Assembly (NCBI GenBank): GCA_945890865.1
Contig: CAMDDB010000009.1
Coordinates: forward strand, 13,357 to 77,356
From: Flavobacterium psychrophilum
GTDB taxonomy: Bacteria; Bacteroidota; Bacteroidia; Flavobacteriales; Flavobacteriaceae
DNA length: 64,000 nucleotides
Direction of reading: 5' to 3'
The notes under the pieces were generated by a model. That model was not told the DNA's origin, made no database searches, and was given only the letters and a program-made list of their open reading frames with translations. Shown one piece after another: positions 42,154 to 50,587 of the stretch (the stretch's first letter is position 1; each line of letters opens with the position of its first letter). The translations under genes and the position numbers were made by a program.

Positions 42154-43272
42154 ATGATCACCGTAAAGGAAGCACTCACCAAGAAAGAAATGAAAGAATT
42201 CGTTTTGTTTTCTTTCGAATTGTATAAAAATAATCCGTATTGGATTCCACCACTGATTGCAGAAGAATTGGATACTTTTGACAAATCAAAAAATCCTGCC
42301 CTAGAAACAGCGGAAGCACACTTTTATTTGGCCTACAAAGAAAATAAAATTGTAGGTAAAATTGCAGCCATCATCAACTGGGATGAAGTCAATCAGTTAA
42401 ATAAAAGAAAAGTGCGTTTTGGTTGGTTTGACGTCATTGACGATATCGAAGTTACGAAAGTACTCTTGGATAAAGTAGAAGCTTTAGGAAAAAAGCACGC
42501 AATGGATCATTTAGAAGGTCCGATGGGATTTTCTAATTTAGACAAAGTGGGAGTTTTAAGTGAAGGTTTTGATCAAATTGGAAACATGGTTACTTGGTAC
42601 AGCCTACCGTATTATATTTCGCATTTTGAAGAATTAGGCCTTACGGTAGAAAAAGAATATCAAGAGAGTGTTTTTTCGTTTAATGATATTGACCCAACTC
42701 AGTTTAAGAAATTTAGCGGACTCATCAAAGAGCGTTATCAACTGAAAGCATTGAATTTTACAAAAACAAAAGCCATAATGCCTTATGTGGACCAAATGTT
42801 TGATTTATTCAATACTTCCTATTCAAAATTACAATCATTTGTACCCATTAACGAAATTCAAAAAGCCTATTTTAAGAAGAAATATATTGGTTTTATTAAT
42901 CCTGAGTTTATCAAATTTGTCCTTGACAAAGACAACAAAATGGTCGCCTTTGCTATAGTAATGCCTGGATTTGGTCAAGCGCTAAAAAAAGCTAAAGGTA
43001 GATTATTTCCTTTTGGCCTTTTTCATCTGCTTCAAGCTAGAAAATGCTCCAAAGAAGTTGTTTTTTATCTCATTGGTATTGCTCCAGAATATCAAAGTAA
43101 AGGAGTTACTGCAATTCTTTTTGAAGAACTTCACAATGTTTGTAAAGCTAAAAAAATTGAAACGTGCATAAGAACCCCCGAATTAAAAGAAAACTTTGCC
43201 ATTCAAAATTTATGGAAAAATTTTAATTCGAAAATAAATAAACGTAGACGAACGTATCGAAAAGACCTATAA
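42154..43272 (+). CDS. GNAT-like acyltransferase-fold protein
   Basis: A 372-residue cytosolic protein with an N-terminal GNAT-like half (YKNNPYWIPPLIAEE, FYLAYKENKIVGKIAAIIN, FGWFDVIDD) and a C-terminal GNAT-like half (VFYLIGIAPEYQSKGVTAILF, a typical acetyl-CoA-binding strand). This double arrangement is widespread in Bacteroidota under the label hypothetical or N-acetyltransferase. The acceptor is unknown. The ATG directly follows the stop of the barrel protein. A perfect palindromic terminator ends the unit. Confidence 0.8.
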   Translation: MITVKEALTKKEMKEFVLFSFELYKNNPYWIPPLIAEELDTFDKSKNPALETAEAHFYLAYKENKIVGKIAAIINWDEVNQLNKRKVRFGWFDVIDDIEVTKVLLDKVEALGKKHAMDHLEGPMGFSNLDKVGVLSEGFDQIGNMVTWYSLPYYISHFEELGLTVEKEYQESVFSFNDIDPTQFKKFSGLIKERYQLKALNFTKTKAIMPYVDQMFDLFNTSYSKLQSFVPINEIQKAYFKKKYIGFINPEFIKFVLDKDNKMVAFAIVMPGFGQALKKAKGRLFPFGLFHLLQARKCSKEVVFYLIGIAPEYQSKGVTAILFEELHNVCKAKKIETCIRTPELKENFAIQNLWKNFNSKINKRRRTYRKDL

Positions 43273-43308
43273 AAACAAAGGGATTCCAATTGGAATCCCT
43301 TTGTTTTT
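43271..43308. terminator. Bidirectional terminator, perfect 38-bp palindrome
   Basis: The whole 43271-43308 segment is self-complementary (core GGGATTCCAATTGGAATCCC with A/T-rich arms) and lies between the convergent GNAT-like and aminotransferase genes. Confidence 0.92.
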
Positions 43309-43324
43309 ATATTAACACTAGAAA

Positions 43325-44584
43325 TTAGTCTACATTTTGTACACTAGCTTCAGCAATTTTAGCATACGTTCCGCTAACTAATTTGTCTCGAATAGCTTCA
43401 AAAGCAGTTAGTGTTTCGTTGATATCTTCTAATGTATGCGATGCGGTTGGAATCATACGCAATAAAATAATTCCTTTAGGAATAACAGGATACACTACAA
43501 TGGAAAGGAAAATACCATAATTTTCTCGCAAATCATTAACCATAATCATGGCTTCAGGAATAGATCCTTCAAGGTATACCGGTGTAATACAAGTATTGGT
43601 GTCTCCAATGTTGAATCCTCTCTCTTTCAATCCATTTTGTAAGGCATTTACATTTACCCACAATTTATCTTTAATTTCAGAAGAATTACGCAATAATTCT
43701 AAACGCTTTAAAGAACCAATGGTTTGAATCATCGGCAATGCTTTGGCAAACATTTGCGAACGTAAATTATATTTCAAATAATCTATAATATCCTTATCAG
43801 CAGCGACAAAAGCACCAATATTTGCCATTGATTTTGCAAAAGTGGAAAAATAAATATCAATACCCTCTTGACAACCTTGCTCTTCTCCTGCTCCTGCTCC
43901 TGTTTTACCAAGTGTTCCAAAACCATGTGCATCATCAACTAACAATCGGAAATTGTATTTCTTTTTCATTTCTACAACTTCTTTCAGCTTTCCTTGTTGC
44001 CCACGCATTCCAAAAACACCCTCAGTAATGAATAAAATACCGCCTCCTGTTTCTGTAGCTAATTTGGTGGCACGCTGCAAGTTCTTTTCCATGCTTTCAA
44101 TGTCATTGTGCTTGTAGGTAAAACGTTTACCACTATGCAGGCGCACACCGTCAATAATACAAGCATGTGCATCAACATCATATACAATGACATCATTTCT
44201 AGTTACTAAGGCGTCAATAGTTGACATGATTCCTTGGTAACCAAAATTCAATAAATAAGCCGATTCTTTCATTACGAAAGCGGCTAATTCTTGTTCTAAT
44301 TGCTCGTGGTATTTTGTATGTCCACTCATCATACGAGCACCCATTGGGTAAGCGGCTCCATATTGAATGGCGGCTTCAGTATCGGCTTTTCTAACTTCGG
44401 GATGGTTGGCCAAACCTAAGTAATCATTTAAGCTCCAGTTTAAAATATTTTTTCCTTGAAATTGCATTCTTGGTCCTAATTCTCCTTCTAATTTTGGAAA
44501 TACAAAATATCCTTCTGCTTGAGAAGCCCATTTTCCTAAAGGACCCTTATTGTTTTGAATTCTTTCGAATAAATCTTTTACCAT
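43325..44584 (-). CDS. Alpha-oxoamine synthase family PLP enzyme (serine palmitoyltransferase or capnine synthase type)
   Basis: A 419-residue class II PLP enzyme. The PLP Lys is in TFAKSMANIGAFVA; DDAHGFGTLGKTGAG holds the PLP-ring contacts and NYLGLANHPEVRKA-like N-terminal motif (LNDYLGLANHPEV) fits the family. Members join an acyl-CoA with an amino acid: serine palmitoyltransferase, KBL, BioF or ALAS. Length, the long N-terminus and the Bacteroidota background favour sphingolipid or sulfonolipid (capnine) synthesis rather than biotin synthesis; no bio or kbl/tdh genes are adjacent. Substrates are an inference. Confidence 0.85.
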   Translation of the reverse strand: MVKDLFERIQNNKGPLGKWASQAEGYFVFPKLEGELGPRMQFQGKNILNWSLNDYLGLANHPEVRKADTEAAIQYGAAYPMGARMMSGHTKYHEQLEQELAAFVMKESAYLLNFGYQGIMSTIDALVTRNDVIVYDVDAHACIIDGVRLHSGKRFTYKHNDIESMEKNLQRATKLATETGGGILFITEGVFGMRGQQGKLKEVVEMKKKYNFRLLVDDAHGFGTLGKTGAGAGEEQGCQEGIDIYFSTFAKSMANIGAFVAADKDIIDYLKYNLRSQMFAKALPMIQTIGSLKRLELLRNSSEIKDKLWVNVNALQNGLKERGFNIGDTNTCITPVYLEGSIPEAMIMVNDLRENYGIFLSIVVYPVIPKGIILLRMIPTASHTLEDINETLTAFEAIRDKLVSGTYAKIAEASVQNVD

Positions 44585-44609
44585 GATATCTTATAGGTGT
44601 TAATAGTGG

Positions 44610-44617
44610 CAAAAGTA
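44610..44617 (-). promoter_or_regulatory. -7 box of the alpha-oxoamine synthase gene
   Basis: TACTTTTG on the minus strand, 25 bp upstream of the ATG. Confidence 0.45.
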
Positions 44618-44688
44618 TAAAGAAAAAAGTTTTTATAATAATTATTCGTGACGAAAAAAGAAGGCATCGAAATAATTTCTTAAAAAAC

Positions 44689-44718
44689 TTGCAAATTGAT
44701 TATTTGGCAGTACATTTG
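44689..44718 (+). promoter_or_regulatory. Strong promoter upstream of a small RNA unit
   Basis: TTG (44689-44691), exactly 19 bp, TACATTTG (44711-44718). The next gene (rdgB) starts 96 bp downstream, but an intrinsic terminator lies between. Confidence 0.65.
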
Positions 44719-44724
44719 TACCCG

Positions 44725-44790
44725 AGCGCACAGCAATGTGGTTACACGTTCATTTAAGAAGTCGGGGGCTCCACCTCGACTTTTTTGCTT
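44725..44790 (+). ncRNA. Candidate small RNA or rdgB leader attenuator
   Basis: The segment after the promoter contains a hairpin AATGTG-GTTA-CACGTT and then a strong terminator: 9-bp stem AAGTCGGGG/CCTCGACTT (44759-44767 with 44774-44782) with six or more Ts. The terminator loop (GCTC, 44768-44771) is complementary to GAGC at the presumed 5' end (44724-44727), so a pseudoknot is possible. The unit could be a free-standing RNA of about 65 nt (for example of the Flavo-1 type) or an attenuator of rdgB. Family not determined. Confidence 0.5.
44759..44790 (+). terminator. Intrinsic terminator between promoter and rdgB
   Basis: 9-bp stem (one G-U pair) with a six-base loop and a T-tract, 25 bp before the rdgB ATG on the same strand. 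Confidence 0.8.
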
Positions 44791-44814
44791 TTTATAAATC
44801 AAAATTTATACATT

Positions 44815-45393
44815 ATGCAACTCGTATTTGCTTCCAACAACAAAAATAAAATTCAAGAAATTCAAGCGTTAGTTCCCACAGACTTTCAAATCCTCAGCTT
44901 GGAAGATATCGGTTGTTTTGAAGAAATACCCGAAACGGCAAATACTATTGAAGGCAATGCCATACTAAAAGCCAATTATGTGACTAAAAACTATGGCTAC
45001 CCCTGTTTTGCCGACGATACCGGTCTTGAAGTGGATGCACTCCTTGGAGCGCCAGGCGTTTACTCTGCTCGCTATGCGGGCGAACAAAAAAATGCCGAAG
45101 ACAACATGAATAAATTACTGCATGAATTGGGCAATATTACAAATAGAAAAGCCCAGTTTAAAACGGTTATTTGTTTAAATATTAATGGGACGCAACAGCT
45201 CTTTACCGGAATAATCAACGGCAAGATAATACATGAAAAAACAGGTCTAAATGGATTTGGCTATGATCCTATATTTGTAGCCGATGGATCGGATAAAACC
45301 TTTGCAGAACTTAGTTTACAGGAAAAAGCGAGCATCAGTCACCGCGGTATTGCGGTAGCTCAATTGCTAGCGTTTTTAACAAAAAACAAGTAA
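44815..45393 (+). CDS. rdgB: Non-canonical purine NTP pyrophosphatase (RdgB/HAM1)
   Basis: House-cleaning enzyme that hydrolyses dITP, XTP and dHAPTP to monophosphates, 192 residues. The N-terminal motif LVFASNNKNKIQEIQAL (substrate-binding SNNKxK), ADDTGLEVDALLGAPGVYSARYAG (metal-binding Asp) and GFGYDPIFV with SHRGIA at the end are all intact. The ATG at 44815 is chosen; an upstream TTG at 44785 lies in the terminator T-tract. The terminator-like structure in front suggests regulated read-through, or a second promoter too weak to see. Confidence 0.95.
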   Translation: MQLVFASNNKNKIQEIQALVPTDFQILSLEDIGCFEEIPETANTIEGNAILKANYVTKNYGYPCFADDTGLEVDALLGAPGVYSARYAGEQKNAEDNMNKLLHELGNITNRKAQFKTVICLNINGTQQLFTGIINGKIIHEKTGLNGFGYDPIFVADGSDKTFAELSLQEKASISHRGIAVAQLLAFLTKNK

Positions 45394-45498
45394 TAACAAC
45401 CAATATTATTGCTATTTTGCTTAAAAATCAAATTCAAACAATATTTAACTAATTGTAAATCAATACCTAACAAATTAGTTTATGTAGTATTTTAAACC

Positions 45499-45506
45499 TA
45501 CCTTTG
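45499..45506 (+). promoter_or_regulatory. -7 box of deaD
   Basis: TACCTTTG, 20 bp upstream of the ATG; fits TAnnTTTG, the -33 element is unclear. Confidence 0.5.
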
Positions 45507-45526
45507 CACCCAATTTAAAATACTAT

Positions 45527-47434
45527 ATGAATAAATTTGAACAATTAGGATTGAATGAGTCGCTACTGCTGGCGATTAAAGATCTAGGATTTGAGAATCC
45601 GTCAGAAGTGCAAGAAAAAGCGATTCCAGTACTATTGGAACAAAACACAGATTTAGTTGCCCTAGCGCAAACAGGAACAGGAAAAACAGCCGCTTTTGGT
45701 TTTCCACTAATTCAAAAAATTGATGCTGAAAATAGAAATACGCAAGCCTTAATTTTATCGCCAACACGCGAATTATGCTTACAAATCACCAACGAGATAA
45801 AATTATACTCAAAGTACATAAAAGGGTTACATACAGTAGCTGTTTATGGTGGTGCAAGCATTACAGATCAAGCTAGAGAAGTTAAACGTGGTGCACAAAT
45901 TATTGTGGCTACACCAGGTAGAATGCAAGACATGATTAATAGAGGTCTTGTGAACATTAAAAACATTGACTTTTGTATCTTAGACGAGGCAGATGAAATG
46001 TTAAACATGGGATTCTACGAAGATATTTGTTCCATACTATCGGATACTCCCGATGAGAAAAACACGTGGTTATTTTCGGCCACAATGCCTGCTGAAGTAG
46101 CACGTATTGCAAAGAAATTTATGGCCAGTCCCGTCGAAATTACCGTAGGAAGTAAAAACTCGGGTTCGGCAACCGTATCACATGAATATTATTGTGTAAA
46201 TGCACGTGATCGATATGAAGCTTTGAAACGTTTAGCAGATGCCAATCCAGATATTTTTTCGGTGGTTTTTTGTAGAACTAAAAGAGACACACAAGCTGTT
46301 GCTGAAAAATTAATTGAAGATGGCTATAATGCAGCTGCACTTCATGGTGATTTATCCCAAGCACAACGCGATGGGGTGATGAAATCATTTAGAGGCCGTC
46401 AAATTCAGATGTTGGTAGCAACAGACGTTGCTGCTCGTGGAATTGACGTTGAAAACATTACACACGTAGTCAATTATCAATTGCCAGACGAAATTGAAAC
46501 CTACAACCACCGTTCTGGAAGAACTGGTAGAGCAGGAAAATTAGGAACTTCAATTGTAATTATTACTAAAAGTGAAATCAGAAAAATACATTCGATAGAA
46601 CGTATAATCCAACAAAAATTTCAAGAAAAAACCATTCCATCAGGAATTGAAATTTGCGAAATTCAGTTGTTACACTTGGCCAATAAAATTAAAGATACCG
46701 AAGTAGACCATGAAATTGACAACTACTTACCGGCTATCAATGAAGTATTGGACGGATTATCAAAAGAAGAATTAATTAAAAAAATGGTTTCGGTTGAATT
46801 CAACCGTTTTATCAATTACTATAAATCAAAACGCGATATTACTGGTGAAAGAAGTAATGAACGTGAAAGAAGCGCTGAACCAAGAGAAATTAGAGCCGGA
46901 GATCCTGTTCGTTATTTCATCAACATTGGTACAAGAGATGATTTTGATTGGATGCAATTGAAAGACTTCATCAAAGAAACCTTAGATTTAGGAAGAGATG
47001 ATGTGTTTAAAGTGGATGTTAAAGAAGGATTTTCTTTTTTCAATACCGACGGAGAACATACCGATAAAGTGATGTCTGTACTAAACGGCTATGACATGAA
47101 CGGTAGACGCATCAACGTTGAAATTTCTAAAAACGAGGGCGGTGGAAGACGCGACCATAACGGAAGAAATTCTGGCGGTGGATTTGGCGGCGGAAGACGC
47201 GAAGGTGGCTTTAATCGCGAAAGAAGTGGTTCTTCTCCAAGAAGAGATAGTGGTAATAGAGAAGGCGGATTCCGTAGCGATAGAACTAGTTCAGCACCAA
47301 GAAGAGAAGGTGGTTTTAGAGGCGAAAGAAGTAGCACTGCTCCAAGAAGAGAAGGCGGTTTTTCTGATAGAGCACCAAGACGTACTGAAAGTTCAGGTGA
47401 TGCCCCAAGACCTAGAAGACCTAGAAAAAGTTAA
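45527..47434 (+). CDS. deaD: DEAD-box RNA helicase, DeaD/CsdA type
   Basis: A 635-residue RNA helicase: Q-motif region, motif I AQTGTGKTAAF, Ia PTRELCLQI, motif II DEAD (LDEADEMLNMGF), III SAT, VI HRSGRTGRAG. A DbpA-like RNA-binding domain follows (about 465-535; VRYFINIGTRDDFDWMQLKDF). The last 100 residues (about 535-635) are a disordered Arg/Gly-rich tail with repeated REGGF-(5-10)-PRR units, probably for RNA binding. DeaD proteins unwind structured mRNA and assist ribosome assembly in the cold. The two reading frames overlapping this tail are shadows. Confidence 0.96.
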   Translation: MNKFEQLGLNESLLLAIKDLGFENPSEVQEKAIPVLLEQNTDLVALAQTGTGKTAAFGFPLIQKIDAENRNTQALILSPTRELCLQITNEIKLYSKYIKGLHTVAVYGGASITDQAREVKRGAQIIVATPGRMQDMINRGLVNIKNIDFCILDEADEMLNMGFYEDICSILSDTPDEKNTWLFSATMPAEVARIAKKFMASPVEITVGSKNSGSATVSHEYYCVNARDRYEALKRLADANPDIFSVVFCRTKRDTQAVAEKLIEDGYNAAALHGDLSQAQRDGVMKSFRGRQIQMLVATDVAARGIDVENITHVVNYQLPDEIETYNHRSGRTGRAGKLGTSIVIITKSEIRKIHSIERIIQQKFQEKTIPSGIEICEIQLLHLANKIKDTEVDHEIDNYLPAINEVLDGLSKEELIKKMVSVEFNRFINYYKSKRDITGERSNERERSAEPREIRAGDPVRYFINIGTRDDFDWMQLKDFIKETLDLGRDDVFKVDVKEGFSFFNTDGEHTDKVMSVLNGYDMNGRRINVEISKNEGGGRRDHNGRNSGGGFGGGRREGGFNRERSGSSPRRDSGNREGGFRSDRTSSAPRREGGFRGERSSTAPRREGGFSDRAPRRTESSGDAPRPRRPRKS

Positions 47435-47452
47435 CGACAATTCGTTAATTTT
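47431..47452 (+). terminator. Weak terminator at end of deaD
   Basis: TTAACG/CGTTAA stem (47431-47436 with 47443-47448) overlapping the stop codon, followed by a short T-run. Confidence 0.4.
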
Positions 47453-47496
47453 CATATAAAATTACCAAAAACTACAAAATATCATCTTTAGATTCG

Positions 47497-47504
47497 TATT
47501 TTTG
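47497..47504 (+). promoter_or_regulatory. -7 box of the 47522 gene
   Basis: TATTTTTG, 17 bp before the ATG. Confidence 0.4.
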
Positions 47505-47521
47505 AATCAATATAAAAAAGA

Positions 47522-48295
47522 ATGAGATATTTTGTAGTTTTTTTATTGGCATTGATGACCACGTCTTCGGTTTGGTCACAAAAAGACACCTTAGTAAATA
47601 TCAAAGGTACCGTTGTTAATAATACTACTAAATTACCTTTAAGCAATGTAAATGTAATCAATGCCACTCGTGTTACCGGTACAGCTACTTCAGGCAGCGG
47701 AACTTTTGAAATTGCTACAAAACTTAACGACACCCTACTCTTTTCCTATATTGGCTATGAAACGGTAAAAGTAAAAGTAACCAACGACTGGATCAAAAAC
47801 AATCCCACTAAAATTTATCTTACTGAAAAAGCCTATGTACTTGACGAAGTAATTATTCGACAATACCAATTAACAGGTTATGTTGAAGTAGATACCCAAC
47901 TCATTCCAGTGGCCAACGACGGATATCGCTACAGTATTTCTGGATTAAACGCGGGTTATGAAGCTGGTGATAAATCGCCGAGCGCCGTTTCAAAAGTAAT
48001 GCGATCCATATTCAATCCAGCTGATTTTCTCTATAATGTATTTGGAAAACGTCCGAATGAAATGAAGAAGCTGAAAGAAATGAAAAAAGACGACACGGTT
48101 CGCAATCTATTGGCTACCAAATTTGATCGAGAAACTCTTGCCGCACTTTTGGAAATCGATAAAGATGATATCCCACAAATTTTAGAGAACTGCAACTATT
48201 CTGACTATTTTATTCAAACTGCTAATGACTTACAAATTATGGATGCCATTAGTCTGTGTTATGAAGAATATAAAATTTTAAAAAAAAACAAATAA
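47522..48295 (+). CDS. Exported CarboxypepD-regulatory-like domain protein
   Basis: A 257-residue exported protein. The signal peptide ends near SVWSQ; residues about 25-110 form a CarboxypepD-regulatory-like beta sandwich (VNIKGTVVNNTTKLPLSNVNV, SGTFEIATKLNDTLLFSYIG), the type seen in front of TonB receptors but here without a barrel. The rest (about 125-257) is helical and charged with a conserved-looking motif LNAGYEAGDKSPSAVSKVM. No known enzyme motif. It is convergent with trmH with a 2-bp gap. Function unknown. Confidence 0.8.
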   Translation: MRYFVVFLLALMTTSSVWSQKDTLVNIKGTVVNNTTKLPLSNVNVINATRVTGTATSGSGTFEIATKLNDTLLFSYIGYETVKVKVTNDWIKNNPTKIYLTEKAYVLDEVIIRQYQLTGYVEVDTQLIPVANDGYRYSISGLNAGYEAGDKSPSAVSKVMRSIFNPADFLYNVFGKRPNEMKKLKEMKKDDTVRNLLATKFDRETLAALLEIDKDDIPQILENCNYSDYFIQTANDLQIMDAISLCYEEYKILKKNK

Positions 48296-48297
48296 GT

Positions 48298-48969
48298 CTA
48301 CTGCTCTTGTGATGCTTCCCAATATTTTCGTTCGATATATTCAATATCTTTGATTGATTTTCGAGCCCAATCCAAACGTTTTTCCAACATTTCATCTTCC
48401 GATAATTTCCAATTTAAATTTGATTGTCGTAATCGATTGGTAATGTCCTGAATAATAATAGCAGCCGAAACTGATATATTCAAACTCTCAGTATCGCCCA
48501 CCATAGGAATCTTTAAAAAACCATCTGCTTGTTGCAGTACTTCCTCAGATAAACCCTCGCTTTCGGTACCAAAAAATAATGCCGATGGCTTTGTAATATC
48601 AAATTCATGCAACAAACAAGAATCATTATGGGGTGATGTAGCAATAATTTGATACCCTTTTTCTCGCATCGAATCCAAACAGCCTTGTACCGAGTTGAAA
48701 CGAAAAACATCGACCCATTTTTGCGCACCCATGGCAATTTCTGAATCGATGCGTTTGCCAAATTTTTGTTCGATCACGTTCAATTCCTGTATCCCAAAAA
48801 CTTCACAACTGCGCATCACCGCACTGGTATTATGCAATTGATACACATCTTCCATTGCAATCGTAAAATGCTTGGTGCGGTTTTGCAATACCCGCAAAAA
48901 ACCTTCTTTTCTATTTTCGGTAAGAAATCCTTCTAAATAATTTAAAAGATTGTGATCCTTAACATCCAT
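48298..48969 (-). CDS. trmH: TrmH-family tRNA/rRNA 2'-O-methyltransferase (SpoU)
   Basis: SPOUT-fold methyltransferase, 223 residues. Motif 1 HNTSAVMRSCEVFGIQ (with the catalytic Asn-x4-Arg), motif 2 FGTESEGLSEEVLQQAD and motif 3 IPMVGDTESLNISVSAAI are all present. E. coli TrmH methylates G18 of tRNA; related RlmB-type enzymes act on 23S rRNA. Length and the absence of an N-terminal extension favour a TrmH-like tRNA enzyme. Forms a C-terminal helical extension ending KYWEASQEQ. Confidence 0.88.
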   Translation of the reverse strand: MDVKDHNLLNYLEGFLTENRKEGFLRVLQNRTKHFTIAMEDVYQLHNTSAVMRSCEVFGIQELNVIEQKFGKRIDSEIAMGAQKWVDVFRFNSVQGCLDSMREKGYQIIATSPHNDSCLLHEFDITKPSALFFGTESEGLSEEVLQQADGFLKIPMVGDTESLNISVSAAIIIQDITNRLRQSNLNWKLSEDEMLEKRLDWARKSIKDIEYIERKYWEASQEQ

Positions 48970-49069
48970 TTTTTATAAATTTACTACAAAGTAAATGAAA
49001 ATTATAACTTTAACTGCTGTAGAAGGAATGAAAATTGTAAAAGTGGAATTGATAAAATCTCTCCAAAAA

Positions 49070-49104
49070 ACTTCTGACTTCTAACTTCTAACTTCTAACT
49101 TCTT
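49070..49104 (+). repeat. Five tandem 7-bp repeats next to the purB promoter
   Basis: Units ACTTCTG, ACTTCTA x3 and ACTTCTT occupy 49070-49104 and end 2 bp before the TATATTTG box of purB. Confidence 0.9.
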
Positions 49105-49106
49105 AT

Positions 49107-49114
49107 TATATTTG
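49107..49114 (+). promoter_or_regulatory. -7 box of purB
   Basis: TATATTTG, 25 bp before the ATG. No TTG at the usual -33 distance because the tandem repeats occupy that place. Confidence 0.5.
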
Positions 49115-49139
49115 CACATCGTTAACAACACACAACAAC

Positions 49140-50483
49140 ATGCAATTAACCGAATTAAATGCTATTTCGCCAATCGATGGTCGTTATAGAAGTAAAACCG
49201 TTTCATTAGCTCCTTTTTTTTCAGAAGAAGCTTTAATTAAGTACCGTGTTTTAGTAGAAATTGAATATTTCATTGCGCTTCGCGAGGCTAATTTATCCCA
49301 ATTGGCTGCAATAGACAAATCCATTTACAATTCGTTACGAGCCATTTATGAAAACTTTTCTACCGAAGACGCCCTTTGGATTAAAGAAACTGAAAAAACA
49401 ACCAACCACGATGTAAAAGCGGTAGAATATTTCATCAAATCCAAATTTGACGGATTGGGTTTACAAGCTTATAAAGAATTCATCCATTTTGGACTGACTT
49501 CACAAGACATCAACAACACGGCAATCCCTTTGTCTACCAAAGAAGCTTTTGAAAAAGTATACCTACCGAGTTTAGTAAGCGTGATTGCAAAGTTAAAAGA
49601 ACTCGCCATGGAATGGGCCGATATACCTATGCTTGCTCGAACCCATGGACAACCGGCTTCACCAACTCGTTTAGGAAAAGAAATTTTAGTGTTTGTCGAA
49701 CGATTGGAAGAGCAAATGCGTTTGTTATTTACTATTCCTTTTGCGGCTAAATTTGGAGGAGCCACTGGAAATTATAACGCACACAAAGTGGCCTATCCTA
49801 CTACCGATTGGAGAAAATTCGGAACAGATTTCGTAGAAAACAGTTTGGGATTACACCATTCGTTTCCAACGACACAAATTGAACATTACGATCATTTTGC
49901 TGCCTTTTTTGACGCTTTAAAACGCATCAATACGATATTAATCGACTTGGATAGAGATATTTGGACCTATGTGTCTATGGATTATTTCAAACAAAAAATC
50001 AAAGCGGGCGAAATTGGATCGTCGGCGATGCCTCATAAAGTAAACCCCATTGATTTTGAAAATTCGGAAGGAAATTTAGGAATTGCCAATGCCATTTTCG
50101 AACACCTTTCGGCCAAATTACCGGTTTCCCGATTGCAACGTGATTTAACTGATAGTACAATTTTACGTAATATTGGAGTCCCAATGGGTCATACCCTAAT
50201 TGCCTTTGAATCCACTTTAAAAGGATTAAACAAATTGTTGTTGAATGAACCGAAGTTTCACGAAGATTTAGAAAAAAACTGGGCCGTTGTTGCCGAAGCC
50301 ATTCAAACCATTTTAAGAAGAGAAGGCTATCCAAATCCATACGAAGCGTTAAAAGGATTGACAAGAACCAACGAGGCTATTGATAAAAATGCGATTCATA
50401 CGTTCATTCAAAGCTTAACTATTTCGGAGGCAATTAAAGCCGAATTGATGCACATTACACCCAGTAATTATTTAGGGATTTAA
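49140..50483 (+). CDS. purB: Adenylosuccinate lyase
   Basis: Fumarase/aspartase-superfamily enzyme used twice in purine synthesis (SAICAR and adenylosuccinate cleavage), 447 residues. The signature GSSAMPHKVNPIDFENSEGN contains the flexible catalytic-Ser loop; TNHDVKAVEYF and THGQPASPTRLGKE (catalytic His) are in place. N-terminus MQLTELNAISPIDGRY matches the E. coli-type PurB (about 450 aa). Closed by a strong bidirectional terminator shared with guaB. Confidence 0.97.
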   Translation: MQLTELNAISPIDGRYRSKTVSLAPFFSEEALIKYRVLVEIEYFIALREANLSQLAAIDKSIYNSLRAIYENFSTEDALWIKETEKTTNHDVKAVEYFIKSKFDGLGLQAYKEFIHFGLTSQDINNTAIPLSTKEAFEKVYLPSLVSVIAKLKELAMEWADIPMLARTHGQPASPTRLGKEILVFVERLEEQMRLLFTIPFAAKFGGATGNYNAHKVAYPTTDWRKFGTDFVENSLGLHHSFPTTQIEHYDHFAAFFDALKRINTILIDLDRDIWTYVSMDYFKQKIKAGEIGSSAMPHKVNPIDFENSEGNLGIANAIFEHLSAKLPVSRLQRDLTDSTILRNIGVPMGHTLIAFESTLKGLNKLLLNEPKFHEDLEKNWAVVAEAIQTILRREGYPNPYEALKGLTRTNEAIDKNAIHTFIQSLTISEAIKAELMHITPSNYLGI

Positions 50484-50511
50484 TTTTTTAATAGCATCAA
50501 CCCTTCCAATA

Positions 50512-50547
50512 AAAAAACCTGATCACTTTTCAACGATCAGGTTTTTT
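50512..50547. terminator. Bidirectional intrinsic terminator
   Basis: 13-bp stem AAAAAACCTGATC/GATCAGGTTTTTT (50512-50524 with 50535-50547) between the convergent purB and guaB genes. Confidence 0.93.
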
Positions 50548-50587
50548 ATTTTTAACAAACACTATTCTATGTGTATCGATCGTGTTT

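Noticed and set aside
44702..44718. TGGCAGTACATTTGTA as a second sigma-54 site
   Set aside because: The -24 and -12 parts each deviate, and the same bases make a better TTG-N19-TACATTTG housekeeping promoter.
47118..47459. 113-residue plus-strand frame and its antisense counterpart
   Set aside because: They arise from the repetitive Arg/Gly codons of the DeaD tail and encode low-complexity Val/Glu or Leu/Pro strings.
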